Shown piece by piece: positions 1 to 12,172 of a DNA stretch of 64,000 nt. The position numbers and the translations under genes are program-made. The stretch is from Acanthaster planci (taxonomy: Eukaryota > Echinodermata > Asteroidea > Valvatida > Acanthasteridae). The DNA lies in contig NW_019091360.1 of the NCBI RefSeq assembly GCF_001949145.1, forward strand, positions 2,143,110-2,207,109, given 5' to 3'. The notes beneath the pieces are model-generated. The model was not told the DNA's origin. It saw only the letters and a list, made by a program, of their open reading frames with translations, and did not search any database. Each line of letters begins with the position of its first letter. The first letter of the stretch is position 1.

Positions 1-21
1 CTCGGTTGTCGGTCCCTACGC

Positions 22-28
22 CTTTGAT
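22..28 (-). promoter_or_regulatory. TCF/LEF-type site upstream of Sp5
   Basis: The plus strand reads CTTTGAT, so the minus strand reads ATCAAAG, a match to the TCF/LEF core WWCAAAG. It lies about 480 bp before the Sp5 start codon. Sp5 is a known direct Wnt/beta-catenin target in vertebrates, which makes the site plausible, but a 7-base match can occur by chance. Confidence 0.4.
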
Positions 29-223
29 CCCCCCCAATCCAATTATTTGTTTACACAAAAGTGGTGCGGACCTATTACTTGGTTAACTTGCCCGCCTTTT
101 GTCCCGCCTCAACCGTCCCTCCTCATAATCAACGTTATTTTTCGTGTCAACAAATACCCGGCAGGATCTTTGTCAGCAGCTAATGGGTCCGGTTTCCTTT
201 CAGCGCGGCCGCCACGCGTCTGG

Positions 224-271
224 ATTGGCCGGCGGTACCCATCAAAGGGTCACACACTCACGGCTGATTGG
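224..271. promoter_or_regulatory. Sp5 proximal promoter: two inverted CCAAT boxes flanking a TCF/LEF-type site
   Basis: ATTGG (inverted CCAAT) occurs at 224-228 and again at 267-271. ATCAAAG, a TCF/LEF core, lies between them at 241-247. The cluster is about 65-110 bp upstream of a TATA-like sequence, a usual place for CCAAT boxes. The assignment is by consensus only. Confidence 0.45.
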
Positions 272-334
272 CTGTCGGCACATGAAAGGAAACACTTGGC
301 TGTCGTCTGCGGTGTCCCGCTCATTCACACGCGC

Positions 335-380
335 TATACAAATACGGCAACCCAGTGTGCCGTGGGCTTGTATTCACAGT
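335..380 (+). promoter_or_regulatory. Candidate Sp5 core promoter (TATA-like plus initiator)
   Basis: TATACAAA at 335-342 is followed, about 32-40 bases on, by TTCACAGTC near 373-381, which resembles an initiator. A start there would give a 5' UTR of about 130 nt before the ATG at 507. No transcript evidence is available here. Confidence 0.35.
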
Positions 381-506
381 CTCGACGCTTGCCCGAGCCG
401 TGCAAACCAACGTTAGCTCTCGTCCTGACAGCACGCGTCATTGCTGGATTTTCAACGCTACTTCTCTGCATTTTCATCAGCTTTTACAACCACTCAACGG
501 TTCAAA

Positions 507-539
507 ATGCCAGAGGTGGACTGCTCTCAGTTTTTACAG
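507..539 (+). CDS. Sp5: Sp5 exon 1 (coding part, 11 aa)
   Basis: ATG at 507; encodes [11 protein letters not shown] and ends at CAG before GTTGGT. The FLQ ending matches the position of a similar short N-terminus in vertebrate Sp5. Confidence 0.8.
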
Positions 540-2027
540 GTTGGTAAAAGAATCACTGATAGAAAAATGCAATTCATATAAACTTATTATTCAAACATGA
601 AGTTCGTTTTTTCTTATAGTGCAGAACTCTGAGGAAAGGGTTTAGGGGGCTAAGGAATATATAAGTTGACTCATGTTCCGTGTACTTACATTAGTTGTTT
701 ACCACTGTCGACAGAAGAAACGGTCTTCAGACTTGGATGTTGTCTTGAGCACTTCCGATTGTTGGCTCAGTTGCATTGTGCATTTCCGAATGCTGCATAT
801 ACATGTATTCAATTTTTTCTTTTCTGTTTTGCTTCTCCAAATCTGCAGTTGCCTGATAAGTCTTCAAGCGACTTCAACAAGCCCAGTCCGTTAGCTCTCC
901 TTGCGGCAACGTGTAACAAAATCGGTGGCCCAGCGCCCAATGCCTCCAAGCCTTCGCTTGCGCCACCCGCACAGCACCAGCCGGCAGCGACTCAGCCAGC
1001 AAAGGCCGACCGTGTCCCGGGCTACTTTCCTCCCGTGCAGGCATCCTCTGCATCGGTCGTTGGCACGACAACGCTGTCACCGCATCACGCTGTGGTGCCT
1101 GCCCTGCCGAGGTGCGAGCTGCCTCCTACCCCTCCTGCCGAGCCGTTCCCTGGGTGCATGCCTCCAGCCCTGCTGCATGGCACCCCCGTCACAACGACGG
1201 TGTGTCCGCATTCAGTCGCTGCAGCCGCAGCGTACTTCAACGCGTTCCACCCGCCAGCCTCAGCCTGCCCCGTGGGACTCACTCAGCTTCCCGGAGGCCC
1301 ATCGTCTACTCACTGCCATGGGGTTCATGGATTAGAGCACTTGCAGCCTCTATTGCCTAGCGGTATGCTATCCCCACCTCATTCCTTCAACATCCCGCTG
1401 ACCGTGCAGCCCACTCCAGAAGAAGTGCCGTGGTGGAGTGTCTCGACCCCAAGTCACCCAGTGCCCTCCTCACCACTCACTCCTCCATCACCCGGACTCT
1501 GCAGCTTCGCCGGCCCCATATTCCACCAGCAGTCTCCCGTCAACGGCTATTCCCCGTACCAGTACCCTGGACTTTTCGACCACAAGTCATCCCTGGCAAA
1601 GCTGGCCGCCAGACGCTGCCGGCGTTGCCGGTGTCCCAACTGCCAGAACGCCAGCAACTCCGGCGAGCCCACCAAGCGGAAGCAGCACATCTGTCACATC
1701 CCAGGCTGCGGCAAGGTCTACGGCAAGACGTCCCACCTCAAGGCCCACCTGCGCTGGCACTCCGGGGAGCGGCCCTTCGTCTGCAACTGGCTGTTCTGCG
1801 GTAAGAGCTTCACCCGGTCGGACGAGCTCCAGCGGCACCTTCGCACGCACACCGGGGAGAAGCGCTTCATTTGCCCCGACTGCGGCAAGCGATTCATGCG
1901 GAGCGACCACCTGTCCAAGCATCTGAAGACACACTCGCTGAAGAAGGCAGAAGCAGATGCCAAGCTCATCGATGAGGAGGAATGTGAGGACGACACGCAA
2001 GATGAAATCTTGGATGTCACTTCTTAA
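507..2027 (+). CDS. Sp5: Sp5-like Sp/KLF zinc-finger transcription factor, two exons
   Basis: Nuclear DNA-binding factor that recognises GC/GT boxes. Exons are 507-539 and 849-2027, joined in phase 0 (CAG|GTTGGT donor; acceptor after CTGCAG at 848), giving 403 aa. The short first exon is [11 protein letters not shown]. Seen in order: Sp box [14 protein letters not shown] (24-37); a proline/alanine-rich middle with [10 protein letters not shown] and EEVPWWSV; Buttonhead box CRRCRCPNC (Cys 268, 271, 273, 276); then three C2H2 fingers, C293/C298/H311/H315, C323/C328/H341/H345 and C353/C356/H369/H373; and an acidic C-terminal tail. The PWWS and LPxTPP motifs and the short length point to Sp5 rather than Sp1-4 or Sp6-9. 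The start is the first ATG in a phase-compatible exon. In other animals Sp5 acts downstream of Wnt signalling; TCF-type sites upstream agree with that. No defects are visible. Confidence 0.94.
540..848 (+). other. Sp5 intron 1
   Basis: A 309-bp intron with a T-rich tract before the CTGCAG acceptor. No other feature seen. Confidence 0.75.
849..2027 (+). CDS. Sp5: Sp5 exon 2 (Sp box, Btd box, three zinc fingers)
   Basis: Carries residues 12-403 and the TAA stop at 2025-2027. The GC-rich, CpG-rich composition differs clearly from the AT-rich flanks. Confidence 0.95.
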   Translation: MPDKSSSDFNKPSPLALLAATCNKIGGPAPNASKPSLAPPAQHQPAATQPAKADRVPGYFPPVQASSASVVGTTTLSPHHAVVPALPRCELPPTPPAEPFPGCMPPALLHGTPVTTTVCPHSVAAAAAYFNAFHPPASACPVGLTQLPGGPSSTHCHGVHGLEHLQPLLPSGMLSPPHSFNIPLTVQPTPEEVPWWSVSTPSHPVPSSPLTPPSPGLCSFAGPIFHQQSPVNGYSPYQYPGLFDHKSSLAKLAARRCRRCRCPNCQNASNSGEPTKRKQHICHIPGCGKVYGKTSHLKAHLRWHSGERPFVCNWLFCGKSFTRSDELQRHLRTHTGEKRFICPDCGKRFMRSDHLSKHLKTHSLKKAEADAKLIDEEECEDDTQDEILDVTS

Positions 2028-2396
2028 GACTAAATCTTGAGAAATGCATCTCATTGCAGTGGCTGAACTTTTGAACTTTGTCCAGTGACACTATTGGAAA
2101 TTCATACATTCCACCCTTGAGTTGATACGTAATTTTCACTTCTGAAGAAGTTGCCAATTTTTGCCAGTTAAAAAGAATTTGTAGTTGAATTATGAATTCC
2201 AAACGGCTTTCGAACATTTGACCTGTGCCAAATAACATGCATATGCATTTTGACTTTAATGAACAATTAAGGTTGATTTTCGTAACGTGCGCCTGATTTG
2301 GAGTTTTTGATATACATTTACTTTTGTGTTGTTTTTTTATTGAAATGAATGTAGTAATTATTCATCTTTTAAAGGACGACCTGAGGGTTTTGGAAT

Positions 2397-2402
2397 ATTA
2401 AA
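2397..2402 (+). promoter_or_regulatory. Possible Sp5 poly(A) signal (ATTAAA)
   Basis: ATTAAA about 370 bp after the Sp5 stop codon, in AT-rich sequence. Chosen only by motif and position; no closer AATAAA was noticed. Confidence 0.25.
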
Positions 2403-4739
2403 TTATTTGAATGTTTTCATTGAAGATGTGTAGATGGTCTCATGCTCGGTCCTGATTTCATATTCTAGACATACTTATAATTTACGAATACATTTTAACT
2501 TGGAATTGTTTTCGTGCCGGCCTTCATTTGACATCAAATCAAATTAACTCCACCCTCAACCACTTTACAAGTCAGAGGTTTTCGTGCGAAGCAATTGGGA
2601 AGCAGGAATAACTCCGCGGTGATTTGGGAAAACGTGTACATGTACATAATCTGCTTTGGCCACCAGTAAAAACAATTCAGAATTGAAAGCAAATGCGATA
2701 CTGGCGTCTAAAGTTTCATTCCATAGGCATAAGGTTCACTGAAGTTGTTTTTATGGGGCGGGGAGGGGATTAGTTCAGGATACACACGTCTGATCATAAA
2801 GCCGGCAGAGCGACAAAAATGCACTCAGAGTGCAGTACATGTAGTAATTTGAATATGAATACATGTTCTCTGGGAGAGTACATGTGTTTTGTGTCAGAAC
2901 ATTTTTAATTTTGCCAGGTTTCCCTGGTAGGTAAATGGATCGTCATAGCACTTAAAAAATCCCCTTTAAAGACTGTCCCTAACCCGTTCCCCCATCGACC
3001 AATCCTCGCCACTTTCTACGGGTAATATTTCCCTTCACCCATCCTTTCTCCCTGGTCGGCACTTTGTTGTGATAACACATCTAGATAGGCATCTGTCCCC
3101 GTAGATACGGTAATGGTTTTCCGCGGGTGTCGGGCGATCACGCTCAAGCTGCCGCACGATCTCACGATAATACGCCGAATCGATTTCTCTGGCGAGTTGC
3201 GGGGAATGCCGGGGCGGCCGACGCGTTGCAGATACGGTGGCGATTTTACTCCCTCCCCTCTGACGGCGCCAATTTCACAGGAACAGTTGTTATGAGGTCG
3301 TCGTCTGTCGGTCTTCACAATATTCCTCATCAATACCGAAAAGTACAGCAGGGTGGGAACGGTGGGCACACCTTTTCTTGAAGCTTAGGAAGGTGGTGCT
3401 AAATTCCCCCAAGGTGTACACGCGAGAAAATTATTTTCATCTGGCATCTTTGCTTATTTGGAAAAGTTTCACAAAATGCGTTTCTGAGAAGCATCTGTCA
3501 ATGGACCCTCTAAAGATGAAATATCTTGTAACTCAAGGTTAGCGAATTTTATATAATTTTACGAACCATTAAGTGGTACTTAAAGGAAATGCAAGTTTAA
3601 ATTGTGTACATGTAAATACATGTACGGGCAAATGTAAAGCTCAATTTCCACGAGAAGACGGCGATTCTTCGTCACTGCGAATACATATACTGTATAAGGA
3701 ACACAGATTATGCATGGTGCAAAGGTTGGAATTTAACAAGGTTAACGGGAAATTTTAACGACAAAGTTCGTTTTCTGCCACTTCATAAAACAGGGGGCGA
3801 CAGGTTCACCGTACGCTTATAAATATTGATTAGTACATATACATGTATACGGTTAAAGTTGAACCCCACCTTCTGTTAGCATCCATTAACACTTAAACTC
3901 TGCAATACTATTTTCGTTCATTGACCCTTTTCTGAACTCTTTGTAACGTTATCTTCGGAATCGTCTGTATAGAAGCGGGGGTGCAGCCTACCTCTGATTT
4001 ATTTCATAAAGAAAAAAAGAATTTACAGAAGATTTTCGGGAGTAGTTCCGCCTTCTGACAATGCATACTCTTTTTCCAACTTTCATTCTTTCGGTCAAAG
4101 ATAACTGCTCGCTGTATCGGTGAGATAAGCATCAACCGGCAAGTGTTGCTCTTTGCGGTGGGGGGCCGGCCCCAGATCTTATCTTCTGCGAACCGCCGGC
4201 TGGTAGCTGTGGCCCAAGCCCAGCGTACGATGAACCTTTTAGGCAGGATTGACACCCCCCGGGAGTGACCGTAGGGTAAGTGCCTGTCAGTGACCAGCCC
4301 CGGTACCCGATTTGGCCAGCGATCGGCTTCCCAGTGACGGGTGCTCGGCTGTCGCCACCCTCAGCTCAACCAACTACGGTTGGAGGGTTGTAGAGGAGTT
4401 TACTCGTATACAGAGAAGCGATTTCAGTTTTCACCCATGGCAGGCAGATGTTTTCTCCCGAGTTCGCACCAAGAAAACACCAATGCAGGATTTGTAATGG
4501 CGTACAATTTCGCGAAGTACATTTATACATGTAATAATAAGATTGTATGTAGGAATGACGGATGCGATTCATTTCCATTGTCAAGTTGTCGAAAAGTTCG
4601 TGGACGCAATGTGAATAGCGCTGTCGATTGTATACTAAGACACTGTACAGTACACGTATACATATACATAATTTGTGACCGATTTGCTCTCATAAATCAC
4701 TACAGGCTGGTTGTTGTGAAGCATAATCTTGTCAAGACC
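2403..4739. other. Non-coding flank between Sp5 and the doubtful 4.8-kb exon
   Basis: No convincing exon on either strand. CpG-rich patches lie near 3110-3310 and 4130-4330, unlike the surrounding AT-rich DNA. They could be enhancers of Sp5, but nothing here identifies them. Short TACATG runs occur near 2635 and 3605. Confidence 0.4.
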
Positions 4740-5005
4740 TGAAAATGACGAATCAATGGCAAAATATACTTGCCCCTGTGGCAACAACTCCTTAAAAATA
4801 TACATTTCGGGGGGATTTCTCTAGTTTGCTCTCGGATCCAGAGGCTGCAGATACACCACTGAGGCGAATTTCTCCATCTGTCCAGTCCCATCCCAAGCTT
4901 GTCACTTCCTGATGGTCGAAGTCTATCTCCTTACCCGCGTTCATTTCTGGCGTCGTGACATCGGCAGACACTGTGTACTGTCTGCCTGCGGCAAATTGCT
5001 CTGCA
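4739..5005 (-). other. Doubtful single exon, unknown gene
   Basis: On the minus strand a long T tract ends in GCAG at about 5006, then an open frame runs leftward through QFAAGRQYTVSADVTTPEMN. It contains a strong internal donor (GCGG|GTAAGG), and if unspliced continues for about 60 more residues. The first part vaguely resembles the last strands of a fibronectin III-like domain, but I do not recognise the family and found no partner exons. It may be a cryptic splice-like sequence. Confidence 0.22.
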
Positions 5006-8000
5006 AAAAAAAAATAGAGAAGTTCCACCACGGTCTCTAAATTTAAACGATAAAAATAAGAAACAATAATATTACATGTACATGGCATCCCTTTCGCACT
5101 TAATTAAATTTGCACAACAAAAGTTCATGATTCGTAAAATACGTGAAATGACTGTTATCCTAGGTTGGCGTTTTTAACCCATTTTTTTTTGTCTTTGGAT
5201 GCTAGTTATCTCTCCACACTGCGATACAATTCCCGTTTCACGATCATCTGAAAAGGACGGTTTTCACACATTCATTCTCTTTACATCGACGCTCTTGGAT
5301 CACATTTTCAACATCTGCAATCAAGAACAAACAATTCACGCGCTCTCCACTAGAAACAGCTATCCGGTGGACAATCTAAGCCGGCAAACCCCCCAGGAGG
5401 CAAAGAATGCCGCAGTGAAAAAATCATAACTCGTGATAAAAATTCAATATCGTTAACTGACATTCGGCGACATCACAGTGAATAGCGCTGCACTGTCTTT
5501 CTCTCTTTCGGTGTTTTCTTTTCTTTTTTCTCTCAGAATTTGAAATTATTTTGCTGTGCATTTGTCACCCGTCACTGCGGCTTTTGTAAGGCGGGGGAAC
5601 GAGGCCAGGTCGTATACTGGGCGGCAATCTTTTACTGGGGCGGCTGGGCCATACTGGGCGACTATTGTCCACAGCTCATCACGCACTCACTCGGCACAAT
5701 GCACGGAGGAGGGAGAGAGAAAAAAAATCAGGGGAAGAACTGCCCAGAGATCAAAGCCGGGCCGCGTTACTTTTCACAGACCCGGGGATGAGGGCTTAAA
5801 TCGTACGGTTGAATCACCCGCATCCCATGTGTTCATGTAAACCCACAGGGGAACGGGCATCACTTCAAGTATGATAACCAAAAACCCAACCGCCTCATCC
5901 CTTTGGTACCGATTCCGCCTCTTGTGCATATCTTAGGCAGGGCAGGAGAAAAACATGTTTCTCCTTCAAGCAGTGAATTTATTTTTCGCCTTGCCTTTCG
6001 TTATTTCTGTACATGTCAAGGTTCGAGATGCACAGACGAGTCTGCTGGCAAGGGCTGTTGCCCTTCACAAAATCTGATGAAGAATTGTGGATGTTGCCAA
6101 GCTTTGTGGGAACGTAGCCCCCAAATCAATGCACATCATCCAAGTAATTATTCGAACGAATTCTATCCCATAAGAACTCAGAAAAGAAAGTCACGTGACT
6201 CAATGAAATCACACTTTGCCAGCACCCTGTTGAGGGTCATGGGTACAAACGAGGGCACTCTGTACGGTCGAGCGCCCTCTACATTTATGTTCTGGAGCGC
6301 CCCGCGGTAAGTTTTAATAATTAGCGTAAACTTTCCTTCAGTTTTTGCTTTAACCCGAGATATTACGTGCCACTGATTCATCTGCGTTAGAAAACGGCGA
6401 TGTTGTGCGTTAATAAGCACTTGCAAATAAGGCATGCAAAATTTCCGCCACAAAAAGAAAAATCATTTGCATCGGGGTTTAGATGGACAAGAAACACGGT
6501 TTTAGAATAAACCGGCACAGAGACATTCAAAGAAAAATCACAGGCGGGGAGGAGAAGGAGAAGCTTAGACAGGAATATTGTAGGCGGCATCCAACAATCA
6601 AGTCGGTCCCAGCCGGCTTGGCAGAGAGAGACAGAGAGAAAAAAAGCGACGAGGTGAACAGCAAGGGAGCCCAGGCCGAGTCAAAGCGAGCGCAGCGCGG
6701 CGTAAATTTTTCCACTTTTGACGGTCGGCGAGGCGGAAACTTGGTAATCCGTGCCCTCCTGGAGAAGAGAAAAAAATCGTCGGCACACGTTTGTCGCTCT
6801 GAAAGCAGGTTACGGAATATCTGTATTGAGAGTGATATATTGTCCTGATGAGGTAAAAACCTGAAGGGGTACTCTGGTATTAATAATCTGCTGTGACAAA
6901 AAAATATATTTATAGATATTCATTTGCTTTACAATTCACTGTGAGAAAAACATCAGAACTTCTGTGCTGCCTTTTTTGTTGGGCATCATATTTAACAGTG
7001 AATTCTTCATTTCTTTTCAAATCTGCACATTTTTTGGTTTAATTTCCACCGTATGCCGACACGTAACGACACGTAAAGGCTCATCGTGCAGAAAAACATT
7101 CTTAGTAATCATCATGGCAAACTATTGGATAATCGTGGACTATGGTTTTATGAAAATTCCTAAATTGGGGAAACACGTCTTACAAGAATTACATGGAAGG
7201 CTTTATCTCAAATGAGATAAATAATGCAGTCCTTTTAAGTTAGCTGTCAGCACTGTTTCGTCTCACAACTTTTTTAGAATAAGTCAGATGAGTGGAAAGC
7301 CTTAAATGTAATGTACATAAATTCAGGGAGCTCGAAATGGCGGGAACATTGTACCAGCTAATATCCAAATAAGGACGTGTCCGGGTAGCTTTGGATACAG
7401 CAAGCGATAACGCCTATCCACCTAATTCAAGAGTCAGCTAGCTGAATCAAAAGCGAGGCAATCTTAATACGAATTTTCACCAGTTTAAGGTGTGTGGGAA
7501 CGACGATAATGCAGTAGGGAAATTTTATAAATAACCATGGGTGTGCTCCAACGAGTAGTTCCAAATTTGGCTGCATTCAAATAACATCTCAAAGTGAGGT
7601 AATACCGGCAATTATAGGCAAACGGCCTGGAAAATTACCGTTCTAATAAACAGACACGGATTTGATGAGCATGATCCAAAATGGCAACACCGTGAACACA
7701 GCCAACGGAAGCCAGTAGACGGCTGCTTTGCCATTTCTCGTTTGCTCTATTGTCAGGCCACAGCATGGTTATTCTGACACGTCTCGACTACACTCCGTCC
7801 GTGACAACTGCTCTGAGCGCAGCTGACATAATACACCCACTATTATGAGCGGGTACCCTCCCGTGTACCACAAATGTACAGTTATCCCGTACTAGACTGG
7901 TCCTCTGAACGAACAACATTTTGATCTGTGTGGAAATGCACCGTTACATGTGCCGAGTGTAAGATCAAGGATTGCAAAGCTATTAAAGGATAGCCTATGT

Positions 8001-8897
8001 AATTGCGCTGATGTAACTGTGGGGAGCTACAGTGGCACATGCCCCCTCCCCCCATCTGTTTAATGTCAATGACCCCGGGTGCCCTCCGTAAAGTTTCAAA
8101 ACAAATTATACATCAGTCTATTCATTCACTTTTTGTACCCCTGGAGAAAAAATTGTACAACCCAACAAGTGGTAGATGCCCCGCCCCAAATTTCACCCCA
8201 GTTAAGCCACAATGTACAACTGACCGATTTTACAATCAGTCACTAGTATATAATTCGGATTTCGTGAGAAGTTCGTTATTATTTCTTGGAAAAATTACCA
8301 ATGCTTAAGTTCATTAGAACAAAATAAATAACTTACGGTAATCATTTGCACACTGCATGCCTAACTTGCGCTCTAAATGCACGAAACTACAGGTAGAATT
8401 CAATCAAATTATACGTATCTTAAAGGGGTTTCCAATTATCATGGTTGCCTATCACAAGTATCATTGAGAAAACTGGCCTTTGACAAAAATTCCCTTTGGG
8501 CCTGTTATTTATGTAAGGATACCTGTGGGAATTTTAATTGAGCAAATATCATTTAATGCATGCACAAACCCCATGAAGTCGCTCAGTCATACACAACCTC
8601 GTCCCCATTGCCTTCGACAATAGCTATGGTCCCCGGGGTTTAACTACAGATACAGGGAAGGAGCTTTCACGCTCACACCAAAAAAATCTTGACAGGAAGC
8701 AGTTCTGAGCACACATTAAACAAACGATTTCAATGCAAGAGATTCTAAAACACACGTATTCACCAACTTTGGGAAGGGTTGATGAGGGTTTAAACCCTCG
8801 ATCGCCAAACTAAGAAAACTGCAAAGTCGTAACCGTCCTGGTATTTTTGATCAGCGAAGTACGTACTTCTCGACCCCTCCATCTGTTTCACTGCCCG
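5006..8897. other. Intergenic region downstream of SPFH gene A
   Basis: About 3.9 kb without a supportable gene. GC-richer islands at 5570-5790 (with ATCAAAG, a TCF-type core, near 5750) and 6530-6800 stand out. The open frames here are short and lack splice or family signals. Confidence 0.4.
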
Positions 8898-9173
8898 CTA
8901 ATTTGACGACCCGTACACGGGCCCAGTCACCAGTGAGTTGAAGTTGACTGTCAGGAACACGGTCTGGTGGTCCCTCAAGGTGCGGATGTAGTTCAGGGAT
9001 GCCTTCTGGTCTTGCCCTGTGATGTTCAGGTCGGCGTAGATCCGGGCCAGTCCCAGGTTGTGCGAGGTCTCGACCGTGGCGCGCGATTCGGCCTGAGCCC
9101 GCGAGCCAATAAGGGCAGCTTGGGCCGTTGCATTCTGGGTGATTTCTTCGGCGGCGTTTTCGATAATCGTGAC
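8898..9173 (-). CDS. SPFH gene A exon 5 (C-terminal helix, stop)
   Basis: Starts VTIIENAAEEI after TTGCAG and ends with TAG at 8898-8900. Alanine/glutamate-rich helix, LGLARIYADLN, then YIRTLRDH. Confidence 0.85.
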   Translation of the reverse strand, partial: VTIIENAAEEITQNATAQAALIGSRAQAESRATVETSHNLGLARIYADLNITGQDQKASLNYIRTLRDHQTVFLTVNFNSLVTGPVYGSSN

Positions 9174-12172
9174 CTGCAACGGAAACGAGGTGCGATCGGA
9201 CGTGAGTTTAATTAGTTTCGCTTCTTGCACGTTGACTGAGATGCACTCACTGACAAGGCGGGTATTTGGTTGATACTGTAATCAACGAGTGTCAAAATCA
9301 TTTTTCTCAGACGGAATCTTTTGACATGAAAATGAGAGATTACGGCTGACGATGTACGCGTACCTCTGATTCTGAAAACCGGAAAACATAATAAGATTCT
9401 CGTTTTTCAGTTTTCTTCGCCACGTTGTCAATCGCTGCATAGGTTGACAAGAAGAATTCGTGAACAACTTTTGATTGTGACGGTTCTGTATTCTGTAACA
9501 GTTACCACTGTTTTATCCCCAACCTACCAACTCTTCTGTAGTCTTTCTCACAAGCTGCTCCTCTTGCCTGTACGTCTCTCCCACCCCATCCTCCAGCTGT
9601 GTCAGCGTCTGGAGGTTGCGACTAAGCACCTCATTCGGAAGCTCAACGAAGCCGAGCTGGAAGTATCGCACGTCGGCGTATAACCCTTTGTCCTCACTGG
9701 TACAGTCTTCCAGCGGTTTGCAGCCTGGCTCGCAACCTGAGATAGAAATACCAAATAGGTGGGTGATAGGAGTTCAGACTTATCAAAGCTCAAAGTTATG
9801 TACACCGTCTTTTAATAAATTCCGATAAAATTTTTCTTGCATACTTTTTCTTGTATGTGGAGAGTAGATGGCATGAAAACTACGTCTTGGCGACAATAAT
9901 TCATAATTTTATTATTAAGTGCCCTATTATACGCACAGGTCCTACTTGGCTGATTTTTCGTGGAGAACCTGAAAGTGCCCCAATTTTGTTGGCAAGTATA
10001 TTCTTTTAGCCAAAATACCCAGCGCAAGGCATCGTGCCACCAACTTCCGCTACTGCAATATGTGGGTTTCCATAAGTCCGCAGACACTGTCCAGGATACT
10101 GGGAGGTTGCGTGGGGTGGGGTGGGGTGTGACACGCACCTTCCGGTAGGTCCTGGCATGACGGCTTACAGCACGTTCCCCCTAGCCTCTTCCTAACGGCG
10201 CGGAATAGCACCTGCTCGATATTAGCGCGCTCAGAGCCAAAGTCCCGCGGGGTGAAGTCTGATGTCGCCCCCTTGAGCGCGTCCACAGCACTGTTCTGCA
10301 GTGTCTCCTCGTACTGAAGATCGTAGGTGTCGTGAAGCAATTTCAGATCCTCGGGACGGAGAAAGTACTGGAAATTGCAGTCCAGCTTCACCTGTTGATC
10401 GATTTACGGATGGTGTCAAATGTTGAACGAGTCATTAAACTTTTGTGACTCAAGTCAAGTCTTTGGAAAGTGATCCGAGTCAAGTCATTAGGTCCAGAAG
10501 GTCAAGTCGAGTCACATTGTGTGGGTCATAAGCGTAGTTCGATTTGAGTAACTTATATTAACTCTTTAAATGAACTGTTAAATGAACTTAAGAGGACACG
10601 GTCTTAGCATGCAGTTATTTGTCGGGATTATTAATTGCTTCCCAGCTTGTATATTATGACCATGGACAGGTTTTTCAATACCCTCAAGTGGAGTACATTA
10701 TATTCAATGTAGTGGTGTTGAAACGAGCTATAAATGTTTTGAATCGAGTTGTACAGTCTACTCACAGTGACTCTAGTCGAGTAAGTTACCCATTCTGGAA
10801 CTCGGTCAAAGTCACCAAAAATTGGGTATGGTTTTTTTTTCACTCTAAAGTAATTGTTTGGCATGGGAAAAGCAAAGGAGTATCGAGCGAATTGCCAGCT
10901 AAACGCACGGAGCCCTCCTTGATTAGCCAACATTTGACACTCACTTCGAGTCGTTCTTTGGTGAAGACTGATATCGATTCCAACGTCACCATGTGGGCGT
11001 CGGCTTTAAACACCTTGAATTCGGCATCTAAACCGATATAGTGATTCCCAGCCTGGTAAACATAGCTGGTATCGACGGCACCGCTGGTCCTGCGCCTAAC
11101 GAATCCCATCTGCACAATTTTAAAAGATACGGGATACACTCGATTAATCGCATCCGGAAATGTCAAACATTTCCTGGTATCAAAATTTCAAGTATTCCAA
11201 GTTGCGAGGAATTTTCTTAGACTATTTCACCATCTCCACGACTCCAAGACTACACTTAAATTTTTTAAATACATGTACATGTAATATTAATATGAGTATC
11301 TGAAATGCATTTTTCTTAATAAACACAATTCGTTAAACTTTCTATTGCTCTTCAATGTAAGAAATCTATTTGGCATCCCCATTAGATGAAATGCATTGGA
11401 AAGTGCACGATTTTAAACATTTTAAATTAATCATGCTTTCCGGACGATTGATGGCGCTGTTGCTGTAATATCATCCCAGAAGGCATGATTCAGTGAACCC
11501 GGAATTTACTCATTGAAAAAAATATTTCTGAGCAAGGCATGATTGCTTGCTAATTGCTCTTTACTTACACAACAGTGGATCCACAAAGAAAAGGAAATGT
11601 ACAGCGGCCAGCCAAATCTTACAAAATGCAGTTTTTGTGCATAAACCTGTCTAACATTCACGTTTTCTTCCTGGAATAATATAACAGTTTCGCTCATGAA
11701 TAATTATGGCCTCATTAGCATAAATATTATAGCGGCAGCAAAATACCCAAGAAAGTAGTGAAACTAACATTGAAAATGAGGTTAACGGAGACCCAAGGGT
11801 TACATTTAATGATTTGTATTTGGAAAATAACATTGCTACTCCCCTTTAAGACTGATGTCTTCCGTCTAATGGCTTGGCTCACTTTTCTTTTTGAAAAAAA
11901 ACGCACGGTTAAGGTCAGTAGACACAATTTTAAAAAATCGATTAATTACAGTTGTCGTATGTACTAAGACTATTATCACTTGGAATACGAGCATCTTTGA
12001 ATTGCTACGACACTTATCGTACACGTTAACAGCTGTCACAGGTTAGACGGATTTTTACCTCGTAATATTCCACACCATGAAAGGACACAGGGACCAGGAT
12101 CAGAATGAGTACAACCACGGTGACTGCCACGCCAACCACGCACTTCACCACGCCACTCATCTCGTCTCCCAT
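8898..12172 (-). CDS. SPFH/Band 7 (prohibitin-like) membrane protein, gene A, complete
   Basis: Five exons: 12059-12172, 10945-11109, 10139-10391, 9528-9736, 8898-9173; 1,017 nt in phase, 338 aa. Residues about 7-30 form one hydrophobic membrane segment just after the start (MGDEMSGVVK...). The rest follows the SPFH/PHB pattern: a YQAGNHYIGLD start, RLEVKLDCNFQYFL strands, RANIEQVLFRAVRKRL helix, RYFQLGFVELP strand, then an Ala/Gln-rich helix AAEEITQNATAQAA and LNYIRTLRDH near the end. Such proteins oligomerise on membranes as scaffolds; substrate and partners are unknown. Odd feature: a cysteine-rich insertion (TCCKPSC... CEPGC...C) not typical of SPFH proteins and shared with gene B. The ATG at 12172 is the first in frame before the membrane segment. 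Introns of 354, 402, 553 and 949 bp hold little; 10430-10520 is rich in CAAGTC repeats. Confidence 0.85.
9528..9736 (-). CDS. SPFH gene A exon 4 (second cysteine motif)
   Basis: 209 nt. Contains CEPGCKPLEDC and RYFQLGFVELP, then a Gln/Glu-rich helix; donor TTG|GTAGGT, phase 0. Confidence 0.85.
10139..10391 (-). CDS. SPFH gene A exon 3 (SPFH core, first cysteines)
   Basis: 253 nt, phase 0 in and 1 out, exactly the length of the matching exon in gene B. Contains QYFLRPEDL and TCCKPSC. Confidence 0.88.
10945..11109 (-). CDS. SPFH gene A exon 2 (start of SPFH domain)
   Basis: 55 codons, phase 0 at both ends, TGTGCAG acceptor and GAA|GTGAGT donor. Contains YQAGNHYIGLDAEF. Confidence 0.85.
12059..12172 (-). 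CDS. SPFH gene A exon 1 (membrane anchor)
   Basis: 38 codons: start, short polar head, hydrophobic segment of about 22 residues, then GVEYYE before GAG|GTAAAA. Phase 0. Confidence 0.8.

Noticed and set aside
47-547. 166-residue plus-strand open frame over the Sp5 promoter
   Set aside because: It overlaps promoter elements and is out of frame with the Sp5 start at 507.
1587-2054. Minus-strand open frames opposite the Sp5 zinc fingers
   Set aside because: Shadows of the GC-rich coding exon; the plus-strand reading is a certain zinc-finger protein.
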